From Parapristionchus giblindavisi (taxonomy: Eukaryota > Nematoda > Chromadorea > Rhabditida > Diplogasteridae), in assembly GCA_943737045.1 (NCBI GenBank), contig CALSFV010000211.1, positions 1,272,501-1,336,500 of the forward strand: 64,000 bases of DNA, read 5' to 3'. A model generated the notes under the pieces. That model did no database searches. It had not been told where the DNA came from and was given only the letters and a program-made list of their open reading frames with translations. Shown here one piece after another: positions 11,128 to 21,671 of this stretch (the stretch's first letter is position 1; every line of letters starts with the position of its first letter). The translations under genes and the position numbers were made by a program.

Positions 11128-13733
11128 CATCCCTCTCGTCTGCCACTGCCCAATTGGAGGCACTACGTCTCGCTGACTCGGAGAAGAAAGAGATCATTGC
11201 GAGACTAGAGGACCACGTGACCAGGCTCACGCGTGGAAAGAAGGCTACGGTAGGTAGTCATTGGGACAAATCGATATTCTATATTGGGTTCTTTTTTGCA
11301 ATTGTCCATTAGAAGATGTAGGATGAAATTTAACTTCTTATTCTCCGGTATTTTTGCCTCACAACGTACCCTGTCTGAAGGTTAAATCTCGCGGTACATC
11401 CCGTCTTAAGGCCAAAACCCGCTTGTGTACGTCGCATGTCGAAAATACCGGTTATGAGAGATTTCATGTTAGCAGAATGTTAAAAAATCTTATAATTGTG
11501 CCTATTTTAAGAGTGAAGACGACGATGACGATATGACGACGGATGAGCTGCTCGCCACCTCGCTGCGTGAGTTTGACACACTTACTGTAGAACTGGAATA
11601 CGGTACTTTCAGTAGACCTAGAATACGGTACTTACAGTAGACCTAGAATACTGTACTTACAGTAGACCTAGAATACGGTACTTACAGTAGACCATCAACA
11701 GCAATAGATTACTGTAGTGCTAGAGTACGGTACTTACAGTAGACCTAGAATACGGTACTTACAGTAGACCTAGAATACGATACTTACAGTAGATCTGGAA
11801 TGCCGTACTTACAGTAGACCATCAGCAGCATCATCGCGCAGCTGTCGGTAGTCAGTCGATGGTTGACATTGTGAAGGCGCAGCGTGATCGGCTCAAGGAG
11901 CGCCTGAGCGAGCTAGAAGAGTTGCTCAGTGCGGAGAAGGTACGAGAGATTGGTCTTTGATCTAGGAGAGTACAGTAGATTCATCTTTGATCTAAAAAGT
12001 ACTGTTGATTGATCGTTGATCCATAGCCGTTGTCTACTACCGTCTCTTCTACATTTCTGTTCTAACTAGCTTCTGTGTCATTTTCTTTCTCGAATAATCT
12101 TTGATCTTTGATTTTTTATATTTTATCTTTGATCTTTAATATTTGATCTTTGATCTCCCATATCCAGATGGAGTCGGTTCGTCTGCGTACCGAGGGCGAT
12201 AAGCTGCGCGAGGACAACACCAAGCTGTACGGCAAGATTCGATTCCTCCAGAGTCATCGTAAGTTTTCTTGTACAATGGAAAAATGGAAAAAAAAATTCT
12301 ACTAAAGATGGTCTTAAACAAAAAGATTTGCCTAAAGATTATGTCGTCAATATTTTTTCGTTACATTTAATCATTATTAAATTTTAATGTCTGCAAGGAA
12401 ACAGTGGATGCACAGAAACTTTTCAATCATATAAATAAAAATAATTTATAAACGCCATGATAGTGATAAATCAAAGCGAATAATTATAAAATTGAAACAT
12501 TCTATATGGAAGTAAATCATCATATTGTTTTTTCCTTCATTATTGTTATGTCCTTAGGCACAACACGTAGTAGAGTAGAGACTTTATTAGAGAGAGAAGT
12601 AATACCAACGTAGTTACGGGAAGAAACTAGATAAGAATGACTATGGATAGTCAGGGATGACAATCCATAGAGATGGTAATAGGGTAGCGGTGATCTACCT
12701 CGCACGCTAGACAACAATAGAATGTGAGGGAATACAAATAGGTACCAAAGGGTAGTACGCTAGGTCAGACTTTGGAGCGTACATAATAATTATTCATGTT
12801 CTAACGGATGGATAAGGAAATGTATGCTTAAAATAAACAAATAATGTAATATAATTACGATATTCAGGCAGCAACGCCTCGTCCTCGGTGGCCATCGACA
12901 ACGACGTTGATGTGTACAAGCAGCAGTGGGAGCAGAAGATGTCGCCCTTTGCGAGGTTGATCTTTGATTTTTGATTTCTTATCTTTGAATTCTGATCTTT
13001 GATCTCTGATCTTTGATATTTGATTTTTAAGTAACTGTAATTGATCTTTGATTTTTGAGTGTCTGTAATTGATATCATACATGGGCGGGTACCTGGAGCT
13101 CGATTCTACAGGGGCCATCCGAACGAAAAATGGTTAATTTTACAGAGGGCCTTCACTTTTTCATCAAAAATTTCACAGAAACGTCGTTTTTTACAGGGGG
13201 CATTCCATAAATTTTCGAAAAGCCCTAATTTTACAGGGGGCACCCCCATGTCGGCGCCCATGTATGATTGATATTTGATTGTTGAGTATCTGTAATTGAT
13301 CTTTGATCTTTGATTTTTTGAGTATCTGCAATTGATCTCTGATCTTTGATCGTTGACCATCTATAATTGATCTTTGATCTTTGCAGATTCACGAATCAGG
13401 AGACGATTCGTCACCAGCAGAGGCTGCCCATTCACGACAAGGCCACGCTGAGCATTGTACGTTTTGTAGTCTGTAGTTTGATCTTTGAACTCTTTTTGCA
13501 GGCTCGTGCCGTCTTCTCGAATGGCGCAGCTCGCTTCACCTTCTTCTGCTACCTGCTCGTTCTGCATCTGCTAGTGTTCATTGTGAGTTGTGGAATCAAT
13601 CGATAATCTGTCGATATACCGTAATCCATTTCTTTCTCAGGTTCTGTACTACAATGCGTGGGCGTCGACAGCGTCTCGGGACGATTGTATCGATCGATTT
13701 GCCGAGCACATGAAGGAACACCATCACGGATAG
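11128..13733 (+). CDS. ceh-44: CASP (CUX alternatively spliced product) C-terminal exons, Golgi membrane golgin
   Basis: Eight exons: 11128-11249, 11512-11566, 11842-11939, 12168-12258, 12868-12955, 13387-13456, 13502-13582 and 13641-13733 (stop TAG 13,731-13,733). The first accepts the phase-1 end of shared exon 4263-4365, and the complete visible frame is 1,641 nt (546 residues). Further coiled coil leads to the CASP signature: KLYGKIRFLQSH, then a QWEQKMSPFARF block, a KATLSIARAVFSN block, and one C-terminal membrane span (FTFFCYLLVLHLLVFIVLYY) with a short tail ending EHHHG. CASP is a tail-anchored golgin involved in intra-Golgi traffic. Using these exons skips all CUT and homeobox exons through an intron of about 6.8 kb, so one locus should make a nuclear and a Golgi protein. 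The fifth intron of this set (12,956-13,386) carries a 191-bp MITE with a perfect target duplication. Confidence 0.93.
11337..11456. mobile_element. Small inverted-repeat element with CCGGTATTTT ends
   Basis: The ends CTCCGGTATTTTTG and CGAAAATACCGGTT face each other around about 90 bp. The same terminal motif bounds the element at 32,852-33,151. It is intronic in the CASP-specific part. No target duplication could be fixed. Confidence 0.5.
11580..11825 (+). repeat. 25-bp minisatellite in a CASP intron
   Basis: Tandem units of the form CTTACAGTAGACCTAGAATACGG occupy most of the intron between exons 11512-11566 and 11842-11939. They begin close to the donor. Confidence 0.85.
13076..13266. mobile_element. 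MITE family H, copy 1 (8-bp target duplication)
   Basis: This 191-bp element has termini CATACATGGGCG and CGCCCATGTATG and a perfect ATTGATAT duplication (13,068-13,075 and 13,267-13,274). The interior repeats TTTTACAGGGGGC-like blocks. It is intronic in the CASP part. Other copies are at 34,776-34,966 (reverse orientation), 35,447-35,608 and 56,761-56,944. Confidence 0.92.
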
Positions 13734-15299
13734 ATGTTATTGATTGATTTGATTTATTGATTTATTGATTTATTGATTTATTGAGTGATACCGTAGTATC
13801 GTCATATAACTTTTTCCCCTGTTGAATTAATACCCCATAATCCGTAACTTATTCCTTATCTGTAACGCTCAGCTGATCATAGTTGTATATATGTTGTATC
13901 GTACAGTGTGTCTGGCTAGTAACCTTCATAGCGTTTAATTTAATCATTTCCTTTCTTTGCTCTGGGTGTGTCTTTAAAGGAACGAAATCCGCGGTTGATG
14001 GTCTATTCAGTTGTCGTGCTGCTCACAGAAGACAAAGCATCGTGCGAAATACGAAAAACGTCGTTTTTTCCTATGTGTTTTGCAGCGAATAATACTGCTA
14101 GAGTGCTGCCGAGAACAGCAGCAGAGATACTCAGGTGTTTGATTCCATTGCGGATGCAAGTTAATCATGCATGATCATGCCTCATTTATTCATGAGTCTG
14201 GACAGATCTTCCGTGATCAAGTTCGAATTTTTCGAATCTTACCTGGAATCTCAGAATCCACACATGATCACGAATGATCCGAGCATGATCCGAGTACATG
14301 CCATGCGTGTTCATGCCATTACTTGCGCAAATTATCCCCGATCATGCATGAATTGAAACACCAGGGTAGTGTGCGAAATGAATGGACCATAAACGAGGGT
14401 TTCATCGAATGATAAGGAAGCTCTTCTTTGTCTTCATTCTCTATCCTTCCCCTGTTTTAACCGTCATTCAATGTCCATTCCATTCTCCTTTGCAATTCCC
14501 TTCTGTGATAGCCTCCCCGTATCTCTAATTTTGGTGATGTCATTTCTTCTTCTTTTTCACAACTTTTAAACAGAGCAGAATAAATTAATAATTAGGTTAA
14601 ATGTCATAATTATATGCTACTAATATGCTATTGTGCTCAAAAGTGATGACAAGAAAAGTGACTTTTTTTAGTCTTTTGCCGTCTTTTGTTCCCAGTTTGT
14701 TCGGTACTTATCGACACTTTTGAACACTAACACTATAGCTATACTATCCCGCCCGATCGCCCTCCCCAAAGTGTCAGCACGCGACGCCTCTCGTTTTATG
14801 AACTGCATAAAAAAGCGCGTTATGGTGTCTGGACGTAGCGGCCGAAACACCACAGGGCACATTATTAGCTAACTTATTCTTGAAAAAATTATATTTAAAG
14901 TGCATGCATACTGATTCTTGTACATCTATTAATTTTATTAATTTGACAATTAAATAGATTTTTTGTGTTAAAATATGCTACTTTAGTGATGGCGATCGAT
15001 CGGGACTGTGTGTACTTTAATCCCATGATAGAACGCTTGTATTGTATTATAAATGTTTATTCGTACATAAAGTATTATTAAAAATGATTATAAAAACAAA
15101 GAAAAGTGCTATATACAGGTATCACAGTGTTGCTTTGATGCGGGGTGGACTCGAGATAAGTCCGGGAAACAAAAAAATAAGAAAAATAAAGAGTAAAACA
15201 CAATGATCGATCGATAAATTCGGTACAGTGTCAGAGGCATGGGTAGCTGTCAATGGGGGCGAATTCTTTGGTTTATCGATTTTTCGTCGATCGTTTTTT
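13734..15299. other. 3' UTR of the CASP isoform and intergenic spacer
   Basis: Short ATTGATTT repeats follow the stop, then AT-rich non-coding sequence. A possible polyadenylation signal, AATAAA, is at 14,579-14,584, which would imply a long 3' UTR. From 14,165 to 14,350 there is a cluster of GATCATGCATGA-like motifs, also seen at 31,500-31,765. I see no supportable gene. Confidence 0.4.
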
Positions 15300-15406
15300 G
15301 CATTGTTACATTTGCCTTACGTGCCTACGCCGTAACCTCCGCAGTAACGACGGAGACGCGGCGGATGATGTTACGGCGTAAGTGCGTATGGCAAATGTAA
15401 CGATGC
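15300..15406. repeat. Foldback hairpin (GTTACATTTGCC family)
   Basis: A near-perfect hairpin is formed by GTTACATTTGCCTTACGTGC and its complement GGCAAATGTAAC, with GCCGTAAC/GTTACGGC pairing further in. The same hairpin occurs three times in tandem at 43,951-44,360. Confidence 0.85.
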
Positions 15407-15893
15407 ATTCGTGGGACTTGAAGAATTCTATGGTGGAGGGATCTTTGTTTTTGGATCAGATCGGAGTTTTTGAACTCAAGTTTTTCGTGTATTATGTATG
15501 GCTACGCAACTCTACCAGGAAGGGGGCATGCCTGCTGACGCTAGTATATTGATTGAAAAATCGATTGGATCAAGAGTGGCAACGGATTTGCGACGGCTAG
15601 CGAGGAGACTAAATGTTATTAGCATTTACCTAATCGATACATAGGGGGCGGGGTTTAGGGACGAGGGATGGGCTCTTGGTGCTTGTTGTAGACCGCTCCT
15701 GGATGGGTCGATGGGAGCGCTTGAGGCTCCGTTGTTGACGCAGAAAGCGTGTTGAGCGCATTTCGCGTGTCGATGATGGTGATGATGACGTTGATGAGAG
15801 AGATTCAAAGTAGGGCCGCATCGCGTGGAGCGGACGCAGTACAGCATCGGCCAAGATTATGGTGGGGTCATTCGGTAGGATACGGTAGGTCGA

Positions 15894-16095
15894 TTATACT
15901 ACGGTAGGTATGATGGCGGTGGGTGGACACGGCATGGCGCGTCCGAGATGACTAGATTCACTCTGCAAAAGATCAAAGATCAGAGATCAATCGATAAAAT
16001 TCGGATACAGTAACCATGAAAATGACACTTACCAGCAGATTAATAAAGAAGAAAAGAGCAGATTCGGCATGACCACTCCAAGTCTGAGTCGAAGA
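15894..16095 (-). CDS. Possible terminal exons of an unrecognised minus-strand gene
   Basis: On the minus strand, a 63-nt segment (16,033-16,095) has a good acceptor (TTTTTCAG) and donor (CTG then GTAAGT). It encodes a partly hydrophobic stretch including ALFFFINLL. A second segment (15,894-15,962) follows a TTTTGCAG acceptor and ends in TAA. Phases agree. No family is recognised and no upstream exons were found. A separate open minus-strand stretch at 15,632-15,854 (Ser/Arg-rich) is an alternative tail. This may be chance. Confidence 0.22.
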
Positions 16096-16144
16096 CTGAA
16101 AAATTGAGATCAATTGATAATCAATAAAATCAATCGAGAATATG

Positions 16145-16345
16145 GATCGATAAACAGATGAGGAAAATGACATCTGCGCAGAACACCCACAGAAAAGTTC
16201 CTTATCTATAAGGGAAGTATTACCTAGCAAAGTCTCTTTACGGAATTCTTCCCTTATAGATAAGGGCATTCGACCCTATTGTAAGGGACTGATTCCCTCA
16301 ACTATTACGAAAGAATTCCGTAAAGAGACATTGTTAGGCAACTTT
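16145..16345. repeat. Overlapping inverted repeats
   Basis: CTTATCTATAAGGGAAG pairs with CTTCCCTTATAGATAAG about 45 bases away. Separately, CTCTTTACGGAATTCTT pairs with AAGAATTCCGTAAAGAG about 100 bases away. The two stems share bases, so only one can form at a time. Confidence 0.75.
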
Positions 16346-17116
16346 TGCTCTGTGAATAATTTCTGGCGGTCAGAGACCGACAAATAGTGTGGGAAACGAA
16401 GAGACGATTGGTTGGTGTTAGTTTATTTTTCTTGTGCGATACATTTAACAGAAAAATAAACGTTATTTGATAGGAGGAATGAGAATTTGTGCAATAATGT
16501 AGCAATTTTTAATGGCAGCAATATCTGGAACACAGGGGGTTGAGTGGAAATTACATGGGGTTTTAAAATTATTCTAATGAAACTTATTTTAAAATGGGTT
16601 CTAATGAAACTGTATCATCGTACGTGAAAGAGTGAAGGGGACCGTTATTCCCTCCTTGATAAGCTCTTAAATATGGTACGAAAGTGCTGATATGAGAAAG
16701 TGTACCAGTGAAGCAGACAGCCGACGAGAGAGTGTACGCAAATGAGAGAGTGCTTGTGAGACATAATGGGCGAGATAGTGCACGATAAGGAGAGACGGGC
16801 AGAGATGGTCGAGAGAGTGTGTGGGATGAGGAGGGTGCAGCTTCAGTTGCGTGTCGCGTTATCATTGATAAGCATATTGAAGGGAGGAAGGAAGGGAAGG
16901 TGGTTGAAATGTGTCGAAATTGAGACTGTGAGACTTATAATAGAATAACTATACGAACGTTTTGGAACTATGACAGGGGCCAGTGACTAATGTTAGTTGT
17001 CAGTGAAAAAGTCCCAAGACGTAATTTTCCCTTTTTCCAAGATTCATCCTTAGCTCCCTAACTGCCACTGTACTCAAAACCAACCGCTATCGATATCGAG
17101 CAACGTATGATGCATC

Positions 17117-17324
17117 TCTGGTATTTTGCCACTTAAAGTCTACTTAAACTTTCCCACTTTAAGTAGACTTTAAGTAAACTTAAAGTGAGACGTAAGTCTA
17201 CTTAAAGTGGTGTGGTATACTGTAATGCATTTCGTCAAATGTTCTTTCACTTAAAGTTTACTTAAAGTCTACTTAAAGTCTGTGACGTAGTTTAAGTAGA
17301 CTTTAAGTGGCAAAATACCAGAGT
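17117..17324. mobile_element. MITE family M, copy 1 (8-bp target duplication)
   Basis: This 208-bp element is built of CTTAAAGTCTACTTAAAG-type blocks in both orientations, with ends TCTGGTATTTTGCC and GGCAAAATACCAGAGT. It is flanked by a perfect GATGCATC duplication (17,109-17,116 and 17,325-17,332). A second copy, split by another insertion, is at about 29,426-30,154. Confidence 0.88.
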
Positions 17325-18339
17325 GATGCATCCCTCGAACCCCTCATGTCATCACATTTCCCGATATGTATGCTATGATCTATCAAAGAATACGAATATT
17401 ATCGGTGACTAATCACAATGGCGAAAGGTTTGCTGACAAATGCCAAATTGTCACTGCGTGAAAATCGTCATGAAATTCGTAAGGAATGACGATATTAGAA
17501 ATAAAGAAAGAAAGGGAGATATTAAAAATGGGTTGTGTTGGAAAACATTTCTTATTGTTAGAAAAAACTATAATAAATCTAAAAGGATCCAGTGTTTCGG
17601 CACTGGCCCTATAAAAATCTTATAATGAAATATGAATAAAGACAATACGACCCTAAATCATGGAGTTCTAGCAATTACTTTTATCTTGAAGAATTTTCAG
17701 ATATTGTTGATTTTCTAATAATATTCGTCTGATCAAAATGTGAATGATAGTTTACATTCGCCAGTCAATCGATACATGTGAGTGAAACCTCCCTGGGTTG
17801 GAGGGATAGATTATACATATTATGGATGACTCATATCGTGGTATCTAAACAACCGAAGAGTAAGCACACGCAGGAGAGATTATCCAACGTATCTTTTGGA
17901 GTTTGAAACCTCTATGGTAGTCCTGTTAGACAGCATTCTCTGACCAACTTGCTAGTAACTAGCTAGTATCTATCTAATAACTCGTAATCTAACTAGTCCC
18001 TGTTCTAGTCTAGTTGGCTAACCTATCCCGAAAATCTGCCGTGAATGTAGTAATAGAGTCAGACAAGCAATGTACGAGTCAAAATTCGCGAAAAGAAAAG
18101 AAAGGCAGATAAAACTCTCCTTGTTTCTCGCACTCTCTCGCTTCTTTTCATTGCCTTTCTTTCAATACATTAGAAAGTCAAATGATGCGCCAACGAGTTG
18201 AAATTATGCGACTACAGTAACCCGCCGCTGTTTCTATGTCCACACCAAAATTGTTTATGCAACGCTGCGCTTTCTCCGTTTGAACAGACGATTCATTGCG
18301 ACATATGGAAACCTAACCAAATCAAAGATATCGATTGAT

Positions 18340-18440
18340 TCATACAGTATACGATGCATACAGTACATATAGTATGTATATTATACGTACAGTATGTACT
18401 GTAGGTATCGTATACTGTATCAATCGATATTTATATATTG
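18340..18440. repeat. GTATACGATGCATACAG palindromic cluster
   Basis: Short inverted repeats around ACAGTATACGATGCATACAG and TATCGTATACTGTATC make a compact hairpin. No gene context is seen. The surrounding 17.3-19.6 kb holds no supportable gene. Confidence 0.6.
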
Positions 18441-18856
18441 ATACAGTATACGCACGTGATTGGGGTATTGGGGTGTCTCTGGACAAAGTAAAAATTGATC
18501 TTTGATCTTTTTATTAAACTCATACGTATGACACTTAGTTATGAGGGAAGATGACAGAAAAGATGACGTTAGCTTTAATCCTCTCGCGAAAAATAATAAG
18601 ATATGCACCGCATGGTGACCAGAGACCATGGGGGATGGTCTTCTGAATCCTAGTGACCACTTTAATAGTTACACTACACGAAAATCAATGATCTACTCAG
18701 GATAATAATATTTTATCGATCGATAAATGATAAAAGGAGAAGATGCAATAGAAATCGAAGCGAGAAAGAGAAGAGAGGACGATTCATATATACCAGAAGA
18801 GAGATGGAGTGGAGGGGGTGGTTTCTATGGAAAGTATACGTGGAAGCGGAGGAGGA

Positions 18857-18909
18857 GAGAGGGAGAGGGAGAGGGAGAGGGAGAGGGAGAGGGAGAGGGA
18901 GAGGGAGAG
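18857..18909 (+). repeat. (GGGAGA)n microsatellite
   Basis: Uninterrupted GAGGGA units. Apparent open frames across it are repeat artefacts. Confidence 0.95.
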
Positions 18910-19050
18910 ATTCCACCATGACAATGATGGCCACGTTGTCTGTGTGTGATGCATTCAGTGGAAAAGAACGACACAAAGGGAGAGGAAGAGATATTGCACT
19001 AGAACTACAAAAGGGTAACGTATATCATGGAAAGATTTTGGATTAGAGAA

Positions 19051-19197
19051 ATGGGGATAGAGGTAGAGGTAGAGGTAGAGGTAGAGGTAGAGGTAGAGGT
19101 AGAGGTAGAGGTAGAGGTAGAGGTAGAGGTAGAGGTAGAGGTAGAGGTAGAGGCAGAGGTAGAGGTAGAGGTGGAAATAGAGGTAGAGGTAGAGGTA
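19051..19197 (+). repeat. (AGAGGT)n microsatellite
   Basis: About 24 hexamer units with rare variants. Open frames on both strands here encode only simple dipeptide repeats and are not genes. Confidence 0.95.
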
Positions 19198-19674
19198 GGC
19201 TGATTCCTGTATAATGTATACGGTAAATCGGATGATCTGATAGAGAGAATGGAATAGAGAAATGGATCAATGAGAGATTGATCATTTGTATCATATGTAT
19301 GAATGAAAACGAAGGGAGGTAAAATGATTTCTATGAAACACAAATTCAACAGATCGCTCAATGAGTATTTCCCTTTTTTAAACATTTAAACACTTTATCA
19401 AGATCACCGGATCTGTAACGACATGACAATGAGTTCACAAATTCATCCTTGAAATTTGAATCTCAATTCTGGTCTTCCTCTTGATTGTGCATTAGTATAA
19501 TGAAAAATTACATTATTATAATGAATTGTCACGAAATATCTCTATTTTTATTCACACATATTTTTAAAATTTATCATAGCCAAACGTTCAGTTGCAGTGG
19601 CTGCAACAGAGACAAAGCATTGTAAGACACCTGTAAATCATGAATTTAATTAGAGAAATAGAGCAAAAGATTTC

Positions 19675-19756
19675 TGATGAGAGTGGGATTCGAACCCACG
19701 CCTCCGAAGAGACTGGTGCCTTAAACCAGCGCCTTAGACCGCTCGGCCATCTCACC
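19675..19756 (-). tRNA. tRNA-Leu (anticodon AAG)
   Basis: On the minus strand the acceptor stem GGTGAGA pairs with TCTCATC. The D-arm is GCCGAGCGGTCTAAGGC. The anticodon arm CTGGT-TTAAGGC-ACCAG has AAG at positions 34-36. A long class II variable arm (TCTCTTCGGAG) and the T-arm GTGGGTTCGAATCCCAC follow. The discriminator is A, a leucine identity base. There is no intron. A TTTT Pol III terminator follows (AAAA at 19,665-19,668 on the plus strand). It reads CTT codons as leucine. Confidence 0.95.
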
Positions 19757-20235
19757 ATATTTAACTCTTACTCGATAGTGCATGGTGCTAGTAGGTTCGA
19801 ATCCCGCCCGGTCAACTGCCGATTTTTCGTAGAGCGGGAGGCTTCAAGCGAAAGTTAAATGTAGGGATTTCCCTCCAAAGAACCTCCGCGTGAAAATGGA
19901 TCTATCTATGGTTCGCTCCCTAATGAGTTCTGGCAGAATAGTGTCATGCTTGTTACCTACGAGATGCTGGACAGTTATTGTCGAACGTGGATAGTATCTC
20001 AATATTAGAATGCATGTAGCTGCTTCGTTTGTTATTTGAAAAAAAATATTTATTGTGAAAACGTGCAAAGACTTTCCGGACACCCTAATATTTATCATTC
20101 AAACTATCAATTACGTAAAATACATGGAAGAGTGTCACAGATTAGGGTACGATATCTCAAGATATGGATCAATACAGTAATCAATCGGAGAAATACAGTA
20201 ATCAATATGGGTCAATACAGTAATCAATCAACCGG

Positions 20236-21039
20236 TTACTGTAGCAGTTTAGCGTGATGATTGAAGTGATTCTCCATGAAGGTGGCGACAAAGTAGTAAT
20301 TGTGATGGTAACCCGGCTGAATGCGCAGATCTACCGTAACCTTTCTGGTCGAGACCAGTGACTCAGGCTGTAATTACCAATCAATTAATACTAATCAATT
20401 TTTACAATGAGTGAATAGAGAATTAGTTTGAATATAAGTTAACCATAATAATAAAACGGCGCAGCTTCTAAAGTAGTGCAACCATGAAACCAGCAATGAA
20501 AAAGTCGTAAAGACCATATTTAGAGGCAACTATATTATCAATAATAATCTGTGAACAAGATTGATTTGTGGTGCGCATACCGTACCCGCAGGACTTCGTG
20601 TGCCTTGAATAACGGGTTGTACCTTTACCTTTGTACCCTACCTGGAGCTGTCCCTCTGCGTAGTGGTTGTCATCTGTTCCCTGATCGACAAGAATAGCTC
20701 TAGGTGGACCATCATAAGACTTTAGTAGGATCGAGGCATCGAACTGTAAACCGATTGTTATATTGATCCCGCTACAGTAAGCCTTAACCATGTCTGAACC
20801 ATACAGTCATTGATCTGGCCCATCGGACTACCGTATAATACTTTATCCTTTCAGCACATTATATGCAGAGGGGGCCAAACAACCGTATACCTTCTTCCAT
20901 TCGTCCTTGTTGTCTCCGAGATACTCGGGAAAGGTCACCTTGCCAAAATCTGATTCGGTCGGATGGGAGATGGGAGTGAAGGCTGATATCGAATGGAACA
21001 GATCGGGACGAGAGAGGCCAATTGTGAGCGCACCGTGAC
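20236..21039 (-). pseudogene. S-formylglutathione hydrolase (esterase D), 3' exons only
   Basis: Three minus-strand exons: 20,891-21,039, 20,642-20,743 and 20,236-20,367 (stop TAA). Phases agree and the frame is open over about 126 residues, less than half of the usual protein of about 280. Visible family motifs are GHGALTIGLSRPD after the nucleophile elbow, SAFTPISHP, LVDQGTDD with the catalytic Asp, and PGYHHNYYFVATF with the catalytic His. The enzyme hydrolyses S-formylglutathione in formaldehyde detoxification. The first exon opens in the second base of a Gly codon, so the upstream exon should carry GHSMG with the nucleophile Ser. No such exon is visible in the 500 bases before the large transposon at 21,551, nor beyond it. 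It is either a 5'-truncated copy or a gene with a very long intron. Confidence 0.75.
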
Positions 21040-21671
21040 CTGAACCATACTTTGAAATCATACTTCACAGGATCATTTCTGTATTTTGTATTTCACACTA
21101 ACCCTGACCCTGAAACATTGAAAGCAAAAATCATCACTGCTAATGTAAGTGCTCGTAGAGTTTTTTTCAGGATATCGATTTTCGAAATATCATTATCCTA
21201 ATTATTGATTGATTATTGATTACTTTCTTTTGCGACTCAGATATCATTCAATGTTGGTACTGCCTTTATAGGATAGTTAATGGCGCACTAAAAAAACGTG
21301 AAGTGGCGAGTTTCCAGGGTCTAAAAAAGTTTAAAAAAAGTAAAACTGAAAATGCAATCTCGAAATTTGGGCGCTTGTTCCGCAAATGCCCACACTTGCT
21401 ACGTCCCCTTTAAGCCCCGCCCTTTTTTTAAAATTTTTATGTGAGCTCCTGGTGAGATTCTTGATCTACCGTCCTTGCTACACTGGCTCATTGATATCCT
21501 ACGGGAACCATCCAAAACTGTGGAGAAAAGAGGGGTGTATCACTTAGATATATGAGAGGAATCGCCAGAGGTTCGACCACCCCCCGGCGGTAGAAATTTC
21601 GACCCCCTGATAAATTCAGATTAAGTACTTTGAACAATGCTCTATCGAACTGCGTTGGCCGAATTTGCATA

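Noticed and set aside
19005..19385. Long open frames on both strands over the AGAGGT array
   Set aside because: They encode only dipeptide repeats from a hexamer microsatellite and have no start, splice or homology support.
19780..19830. Second tRNA gene just right of tRNA-Leu
   Set aside because: A B-box-like GGTTCGAATCC is present, but there is no A-box or foldable acceptor stem.
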